Source of the DNA: Oscillospiraceae bacterium
GTDB lineage: Bacteria > Bacillota > Clostridia > Oscillospirales > CAG-272
NCBI GenBank assembly: GCA_015065205.1
Contig: SVQS01000015.1
Span: forward strand, 1-20,900
Direction: 5' to 3'
DNA length: 20,900 nt
Shown in pieces: positions 18,101 through 20,900 of this stretch. Position 1 is the stretch's first letter; each line of letters starts with the position of its first letter. A program made the position numbers and the translations under genes. Below the pieces are notes generated by a model. That model was not told the origin of the DNA, did not search any database, and worked only from the letters and a program-made list of their open reading frames with translations.

Positions 18101-20900
18101 ATTATGGGTATGTTCCGTGAAATCGTTAATGAAGAGGAGGTTTGGGGCAAGCCGATATGCGTATACGATGCAAATACCCAAAATATCAAAAATGCCCAAG
18201 ATGATTCTAAATACATACCCTTAGATATCTACATTTCCTCTTTTGATGCAGTTTTCGGTGAAAACGGTCAGCTGATTCTTACTATGCAGCTGTGCAACGA
18301 TGAAGGAAGCACTTATGTTGATTTCGAGGGTATTACCACCTACAACACCAATGATATTCAATATGCCTACACTCTGCAAAAGGATTATCTGAACCAATCT
18401 CTCATCTTCACGGTAACCAATGAAGGCGCAAAGAGTTTTACCGTTTCTGTAGGCGGAATTAGCCAACTTGTAGAGAGTGGCAAAACCGAAACCATCGAGA
18501 TTCCGTCTTCTGAAGACATCCTCAAACAACAGTATACCTTAAAGTTCTCTAATGGTTTAGAAGAAGAGATTTTTGAAACGACAGAAGAAATTTCTCTCGA
18601 ATATGTCAATCTTAAGCCGCTCGCAAAGCAGATAGTCGTAGGCGAGAGCAACTCCCTGCTTATCGCAATTCGCAACTATGGTAATGTAGCCGCAACCCAA
18701 GGATTTAAGCTCTACGTAATTCCCGGAGCCATCGAAGAAACAGATAAAAGCGGAAACGAAATTGCCTCTTTGATAGCAAGCATAGAGCCCGAGCAATTGG
18801 AAGCAAAAACCATTCGTAGCGGTGGACTCGTTTACTATGAAGTAATGCTTGACGAAAGCATTCTTGGTGGAAGCGACGGCATTGTATCGCTCTACATTGA
18901 GTGTGACGAAGAACCCGAACAAGCAAAAGCAGACAATCTTGATGCATTCTACCTATCCACAATTTCTCAAACCCAAAAGGGATCTATCAAAGAACCGCAA
19001 GAAATCACTCCTTCGGCAAGTGTTTCCAATGATGTTTTCTATCTTGGCGGATCTGATGTTGAAGTAACCGTGATTTGGAACCCCGGATACAAATTTGAGT
19101 TGTTTGCACCGGAGCAAGAGGATAAAGCCACCGAAGAACGTCTCGTCGATGTATATTATGACGAGAAGGATACGTTCTTCACTCATAAACTCACTATCCC
19201 TGCCACTCGCCTTGAAAAACTCGGCATTGGCAAACACGAATTCACTGTTGTAATAACCGATGTAAATTCCGGTGAAACGCTTGATCCAATCACTGTAACA
19301 GTAACAGTTAGTCCCCTTCCCGTTGTAGATGAAACAGAAGAGATATTCTATGAAGTTATTTGGATAATTGGAGAAACTCAAAAAACTACTTCTGTGAAAA
19401 ATGGTGAGATTCCGGTGCCGCCCCCAACCCCTCTTCCCGAGGGATGCACGTTTATCGGTTGGATGGATAAAGATGGTAGACTGATTACAGAGGGAGGAAC
19501 TCTAAACTTTGCCCCTGTAACCGGAACGGATTCCGAAAATCCGCCCGTCTATACCGCAGTCATCGAGAAAAAGACAATTACACACACCATTACATTTGTT
19601 GTATGGTCAAAAGCGCAAGATTCTACCCTTTCTACCAATACAACACATGTATTGATAGTAGAGGATGGAGCTATCCCGACAGCACCTGAATTCTTCAACA
19701 AAGTAAGAATTTCCGGTTGGATGGATGCCGATGGCAATGATGTTGAGATTACCGCAGCAACCGATGATGCTACCTATTACGCAAAATACAAGGTTATTTC
19801 CGGTGAACTGAAACTCTTTGGAAGCAATAGCGTAGGCGGCACTCTGATAACAAACGCTCTTGATATTATTGATCACGATTCCTTCGTTTATCAATGGTAT
19901 GTTGATGGACAAAGAGTAGAGGGCGCAACTTTTGCAACATATACCATACGTTCCGAAGATAGGAACAAGAGCATCTATTGTGTAGTTTCGGGAACCGATG
20001 ACTATATTGGTAGTTTAACATCGAATGTTGTAACGGTTTCCAAACACGAACATAAGATGGCATATTTTGCAGGAATTCAAGCAACCTGCGAGCAGAACGG
20101 AAATATCGAATATTGGTATTGCCAAACCTGCGATCTGTATTTTGCAGATGAAGATGCCCTCCAAAACATTTCAAGATCCGACATTGTCATTCGTGCTAAG
20201 GGACACCAATATGATGTAACTGTAATCGATCCCACCTGTTTGGCAGATGGTTACACCAGACACACTTGTACAAATTGCAGCCACACGTATACTAGCGACA
20301 TTACTTCTAAAATTAGTCATAGCATGAGCGAATGGTCACAAACCCAGGCTCCCACTTGTGTTGCTGATGGCATTGAGCGTCGCGACTGTGCAAATTGCGA
20401 ACACTTTGAAGTACAAACCATCGCTAAGCTCGGTCACGACTTCGCTGATACTTACACAGTTGACGTAGAGGCTACTTGCACCAATGCAGGTTCCAAATCC
20501 CGTCACTGCTCCAGATGTGATGCTACTACCGATGTTGAAACCATCGAAAAGCTTGCTCATGAGTTTGGTGAATGGACACAAACCCAAGCTCCCACTTGTG
20601 TTGCTGATGGCATTGAGCGTCGCGATTGTGCAAATTGCGAGCACTTTGAAGTACAAACCATCGCTAAGCTCGGTCACGACTTCGCTGATACTTACACAGT
20701 TGACGTAGAGGCTACTTGCACCGATGCAGGTTCCGAGTCTCGTCATTGCTCCAGATGTGATGCTACTACCGATGTTGAAACCATCGAAAAGCTTGCTCAT
20801 CAATTTGGCGAATGGACACAAACCCAGGCTCCCACTTGTGTAGCAGACGGTATTGAGCGTCGCGATTGTGCAAATTGCGAGCACTTTGAAGTACAAACCA
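9173..20900 (+). CDS. Giant secreted BspA-type leucine-rich-repeat mosaic protein, 3' end outside window (at least 3909 aa)
   Basis: ATG at 9173 follows GAGGTGA, and one frame is open to the window edge. Residues 1-32 are a Sec signal peptide ending ITALA. Order after that: GLUG-like strands (FTGHFLGAGHTISGM, YIGLFGYNKGTI) split by an acidic repeat (about 130-182); a beta-helix-like stretch (245-400); GGX-rich segment (400-565); BspA-type LRR_5 repeats in blocks between about 725 and 1970; an Ig-like or carboxypeptidase-regulatory-like domain (about 1975-2080); an unrecognised beta-rich domain (about 2220-2640); a region of repeated strands with propeller-like character (about 2650-3010); CARDB-like (about 3130-3260); two InlB B-like modules (about 3385-3540); an Ig-like domain (3545-3620); and CxxC repeats (from about 3625). 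I infer an extracellular adhesin or matrix-contact protein, as known for BspA-type LRR proteins. The cell-wall anchor would lie beyond the window. Domain edges are approximate. Confidence 0.92.
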   Translation, partial: MKTKLFNRITAAFLAFIMVFAMIPASLITALADTLAGLGAQNEEKNEENSSSIQTVKFIKDAAGLAAIKDDPNGTYVLMNDIDLSTYNNGNWMPIGSVDNPFTGHFLGAGHTISGMQITGLLGASKDDSTTETPAEASAPETSDEGSAEETSVEASAPETSDESFAEETSVEPSVPEIAEDGYAYIGLFGYNKGTIRDLSLEGEVSVELADNTKAYIGSLVGYNDGNVLNCRDGVTYNDYALAENSLYTGVYQLATTKKNISVGKQYAIYLDGTGTDWGYNITIEDSDLPALYIFLRNVNLTSLKLNSETSRDIYIISQGTQNKIQARDDCHAIYLPNAKVTVLGDAPLEIKGEDGDGGRNGIYYNYGYDGDPGIDAITPVDVDSLVVNMTNSAVLNIIGGDGGKGGDGATGWSGANNNTADSGKKGGNGGTGGSGAAALQCNSLIAFSEVTLQSGRGGNGGAGGAGGTGGNGKNDSKTEDVNSFLGSDAKTAEAWVNHSDRQTEANSKCKGGTGGSGGTGGKGGASALPINSSATITGICTQIQQSPGNGGAGGNGGAGGSGGTYTAKATWKNLGGKQSKTKTYTGCSGDSKTSIQSGSSGTGDWKEPWTKKSIDTINGTETTTSIYINVGTKTSPITQNIPQATIKVFGYSTPQAQVSWTTGSTDSGLEGLLVPSWSGVNYADGKRITTEGNAKYYGSATNPYAILIGTTAKNIASCSIHENTEYIYAYAFLKCANLKTITIPGNVIGLGQSAFYNCTSLSRFIAPSTLESIGDRAFYHNTALREVTLPNTVEKIGAQAFDGCTTLTEFTFPEKVTEISDSVFNGAKNLKSVSIPDSVTTIADSAFYNCSQLTTVKFGQSVKEIGMSAFEGCSSLETIDFPATLTTIGMAAFKNAVSLKSLHIPASVTSIQTEAFYGCSALTSITVDAASEKYASTANTLIEKDTNRAILGCVNSDLRAANVASVATGAFVNIHFTKPFEIPETVALESKTFVKCSGEIIVGEFVDDNEQAMQEYIQKYATAFSECNNIVYAYANPIVSPKDLENGRTEDVYLWTGDSNTNATFYRIAERGNCGTDNDTTRYVLIVTEETYFNQSLGVLLIYGGKTITGFNPSDEDEYDDYTYHEYTTEKYGVAIKEVIVSDEIETIGTNAFSDFDLLTYIRFGKNVKVLEKSSIRNNTLLESIFFEGDCPVIDKDTFEKNNKNFKITYDIDTYGWTFNGQRYNSFIPGEGLSISACELGKTYLVTTDENLTPIDRNDTDRYGVIYEIVEETIQTENITKKVKRAYVKGYNPQISTEREITIPLKILQGNSEIPVVGINSLAFKESDSIKTIIIRTDATGAEGVSSISSEAFKGCTAQIYLVGNAIKKENVGNNAFDNGACVIVNQDSTGWQEVIQNATLHYTNELIGYRDPNNIYYTIDIENGTAIVGKKSPLEEENLINTSGAAQKDVVIPDFVTYNDRLYKVVGFDRYAFFGNQTMETITFGKFIGEGQTEENPAIWDCTFRNTNNLTAITVEGNPWYTTGKDEEGNNTGVLFGNPLTPEDDPTVFTRLIKFPEKSIAIGADGKYSMPKDASIKVTVIENYAFAGSKNLKSVDLNSKNPDNTISASANVIGSHAFYNCTNLTSIGGYQIHNIGDSAFENTAITSFAFSDTLSTIGERAFYNTYLSNGGNIAINNNIVSIGENAFGRCTNIQSFGFIDFASGEKHSSNLTGSYQVDSFGALFEVGSKDGEKYVTLMQFPAARSDSATTTFVYDMTQSALTINEIATEAFWGAAYLEEVILHNETRIVGSQAFANCKRLEKATLGESYRGTSETTEGIYSYNLFIDSLALEEIRVHEENENFANDSNGVLYSKNFDILYCYPAAIQRVTYNIPASVNKIYDSAFYGNTNIKRIVVGATRALSIGSRAFGNCTNLTAVYYVSSSVPVVAEKIYDNANASLTTYYKEEHSKAWGDENKNNDTLRRTWCERDIAAYQVVSEVPNSTVQTNDYLIYVKDTSNEAIQNAYVIVTVYTEDKIDVLGEDGETKSQTVKIPHKFYLYTDEYGRVSFSTEVDDKQIANDIHIYVHKESYFPYDYDLHLDEEMLITYLTISKEPDVFGVECEGVDINSQSKDINKAEYRDTSNVSYTNDQGVVTRVETIENYRNISITVLGFWDQVYEKPVFSLVQGEQTIVAEQTITENACTFTVSPGDLISDMPLEVVLSVTHKTLDPEDPGYELSCRKVLNINVIDFEIKEEDINLDFDASLDFDSMGNSSQLEIFKTLFGGDGFDIKLGEDVTFNTNITDSEVILTLSAAKEFKSKGSNYQKAYYEYYKPHGKGTYFYQFYDGFLTYNIRFVPTEVPDYFYYRLYVYHGLPGVNYSESLFKTEEGKAKATYGAFNLTSFETNLKGRAKVSARATTIFIHAKAWITETYLKDQNENSELIAKLIKGEIPIFDIEKAVSDITSPTEFKKFKPCFEEDYYPKQNTTKKNSHAFSVGFEGQLVFEYDKQGIRLASGSIKGTLEYTFKHNSQYVIWVIPVTLEVEVTVGGEILLKLKFDDGVTLEELEVTLKAKIEASVGVGCSVASIGLYGGIGAKFVLDILPTFALDEWEISGEFGAYVKVLWHKKKFEIWSGSIGSKEKTKTYAAYMMARKAAMYLADEDYVYTPDCAENATIVNLGGTYYKIYFAAAVDDNYDEYNCIKLCYSEWNNGSWSAPTIIDNNGYSDASYSLFEDNGNLYIAYTQQTKKLSAEEANDTYASAEGLSMKLIQFTNSLYAIDAGKTNDYTIVDGETTSDYKYAVQVATYNGSPAIVWAQNADNNIFGVSPDNSFDENTNTSHVYGTNANSIWVSYYDQENDEQITCPVAVGLSAIVDLEIYDGKVYYIVDEDGDLTDSSDCVMYEKSISADQTTLATKFNSTGFITSVEDNDGKLMYYYTDDQYEGLRINSSEELLPEATTMLGNGYVSVVDKNGNLAAILYTENQENENGSTSSRIMGMFREIVNEEEVWGKPICVYDANTQNIKNAQDDSKYIPLDIYISSFDAVFGENGQLILTMQLCNDEGSTYVDFEGITTYNTNDIQYAYTLQKDYLNQSLIFTVTNEGAKSFTVSVGGISQLVESGKTETIEIPSSEDILKQQYTLKFSNGLEEEIFETTEEISLEYVNLKPLAKQIVVGESNSLLIAIRNYGNVAATQGFKLYVIPGAIEETDKSGNEIASLIASIEPEQLEAKTIRSGGLVYYEVMLDESILGGSDGIVSLYIECDEEPEQAKADNLDAFYLSTISQTQKGSIKEPQEITPSASVSNDVFYLGGSDVEVTVIWNPGYKFELFAPEQEDKATEERLVDVYYDEKDTFFTHKLTIPATRLEKLGIGKHEFTVVITDVNSGETLDPITVTVTVSPLPVVDETEEIFYEVIWIIGETQKTTSVKNGEIPVPPPTPLPEGCTFIGWMDKDGRLITEGGTLNFAPVTGTDSENPPVYTAVIEKKTITHTITFVVWSKAQDSTLSTNTTHVLIVEDGAIPTAPEFFNKVRISGWMDADGNDVEITAATDDATYYAKYKVISGELKLFGSNSVGGTLITNALDIIDHDSFVYQWYVDGQRVEGATFATYTIRSEDRNKSIYCVVSGTDDYIGSLTSNVVTVSKHEHKMAYFAGIQATCEQNGNIEYWYCQTCDLYFADEDALQNISRSDIVIRAKGHQYDVTVIDPTCLADGYTRHTCTNCSHTYTSDITSKISHSMSEWSQTQAPTCVADGIERRDCANCEHFEVQTIAKLGHDFADTYTVDVEATCTNAGSKSRHCSRCDATTDVETIEKLAHEFGEWTQTQAPTCVADGIERRDCANCEHFEVQTIAKLGHDFADTYTVDVEATCTDAGSESRHCSRCDATTDVETIEKLAHQFGEWTQTQAPTCVADGIERRDCANCEHFEVQT
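9578..9715 (+). repeat. Acidic 18-residue tandem repeat (54 bp, about 2.5 copies)
   Basis: The unit EASAPETSDEGSAEETSV begins at 9578, repeats at 9632 and again, diverged, at 9686, exactly 54 bp apart. It is rich in Glu, Ser, Thr and Pro, so it should be an extended acidic linker. It interrupts what otherwise reads as a continuous GLUG-like beta-helix sequence, between MQITGLLGA and YAYIGLFGYN, and looks like a repeat expansion in a surface loop. Confidence 0.85.
10370..10866 (+). repeat. GGX-rich (polyglycine II-like) segment in the giant LRR protein
   Basis: Five runs of the pattern G-G-x repeated (for example GGDGGKGGDG, GGNGGTGGSG, GGNGGAGGAGGTGG, GGTGGSGGTGGKGG, GGAGGNGGAGGSGG) alternate with short hydrophobic strands (AVLNII, AFSEVTL, ATITGI). 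The GGX pattern is known from polyglycine II helical bundles in some phage tail tips and from antifreeze proteins. Here the runs would extend as loops from successive beta-helix coils. Codons for Gly vary (GGT, GGC, GGA), so selection is on the protein and not on a DNA repeat. Confidence 0.8.
11393..11944 (+). repeat. Eight tandem 23-residue BspA-type LRRs (69-bp period)
   Basis: Eight units of exactly 23 codons follow one another, residues 741-924. Each has a hydrophobic strand ending near Pro (TITIP, EVTLP, SVSIP, SLHIP), then V-x-x-I-G or similar, A-F, and commonly a C-x-x-L ending. This is the LRR_5 (BspA-type) consensus. Further, less regular units lie at about 12580-12790, 13090-13700 and 13920-15060. 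Confidence 0.9.
20331..20900 (+). repeat. 240-bp tandem repeat coding cysteine-rich 80-residue units, continues past window
   Basis: Units start at 20331, 20571 and 20811; the third is cut after 90 bp. The first two differ at 12 of 240 positions, about 95% identity. Each unit holds two related 40-residue halves with C-x10-C-x2-C (APTCVADGIERRDCANC and EATCTNAGSKSRHCSRC) and a GHDF or AHEF ending. Two more diverged halves precede them from about 20045 (EHKMAYF ... CQTCDLYF and PTCLADGYTRHTCTNC). Such repeats are common near the C-terminus of giant Bacillota exoproteins and may bind zinc. Confidence 0.9.

Noticed and set aside
14453..18199. Long minus-strand open frames at 14453-15796 and 16958-18199
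   Set aside because: They are antisense to the continuous plus-strand LRR gene, show no ribosome binding site and give hydrophobic Cys/Val-rich sequence without a recognisable domain.
20336..20896. Minus-strand frame with repeated protein sequence at the right edge
   Set aside because: It is the reverse complement of the 240-bp coding repeat; the repetition comes from the plus-strand gene.

Overview
The window looks like part of a chromosome from a Gram-positive anaerobe of the Bacillota, most likely a gut-type member of class Clostridia. The support is indirect: AAGGAG/GGAGG-type Shine-Dalgarno sites, near-consensus TTGACA/TATAAT promoters, Sec signal peptides, very large mosaic exoproteins built from BspA-type leucine-rich repeats, InlB B-like repeats, beta-helix coils and CxxC repeats, and a regulator joining an excisionase-like HTH to a LuxR-type HTH. 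No rRNA, tRNA, housekeeping or metabolic gene is present, so a finer assignment is not possible.

Layout. Positions 1-6832 (minus strand) hold the first 2277 codons of a giant secreted protein whose 3' end lies off the left edge. It has a signal peptide, five tandem modules that each begin with a WG motif, an InlB-like module, and two acidic parallel beta-helix domains separated by a His/Cys-rich insert. Upstream on the same strand is a 113-aa cysteine-motif protein (6970-7311) with its own promoter. I see no terminator between it and the giant gene, so the two may be co-transcribed. Next comes a strong terminator (7456-7499) that ends a 411-aa dual-HTH regulator gene (7509-8744, minus). A 428-bp divergent intergenic region (8745-9172) carries a perfect sigma-A promoter for the regulator, three palindromes spaced exactly 23 bp apart at and just downstream of its predicted transcription start, and a second near-consensus promoter for the rightward gene. 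From 9173 to the right edge (plus strand) runs one open frame of at least 3909 codons: signal peptide, GLUG-like beta-helix start with an acidic 18-residue repeat, a GGX-rich segment, long BspA-type LRR blocks, Ig-like and unknown beta-rich domains, a propeller-like region, CARDB-like and InlB-like modules, and a cysteine-rich 80-residue (240-bp) repeat still running at the window edge.

How it may work together (inference): two cell-surface or secreted adhesin/carbohydrate-contact proteins flank a local transcription factor. The palindromes overlap the regulator's own transcription start, so autoregulation is the simplest reading. Whether it also controls the giant genes is untested, because the same palindrome was not seen at their promoters. 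The main points of interest are the operator array, the two giant mosaic proteins with their near-identical internal duplications, and the polyglycine-like segment.
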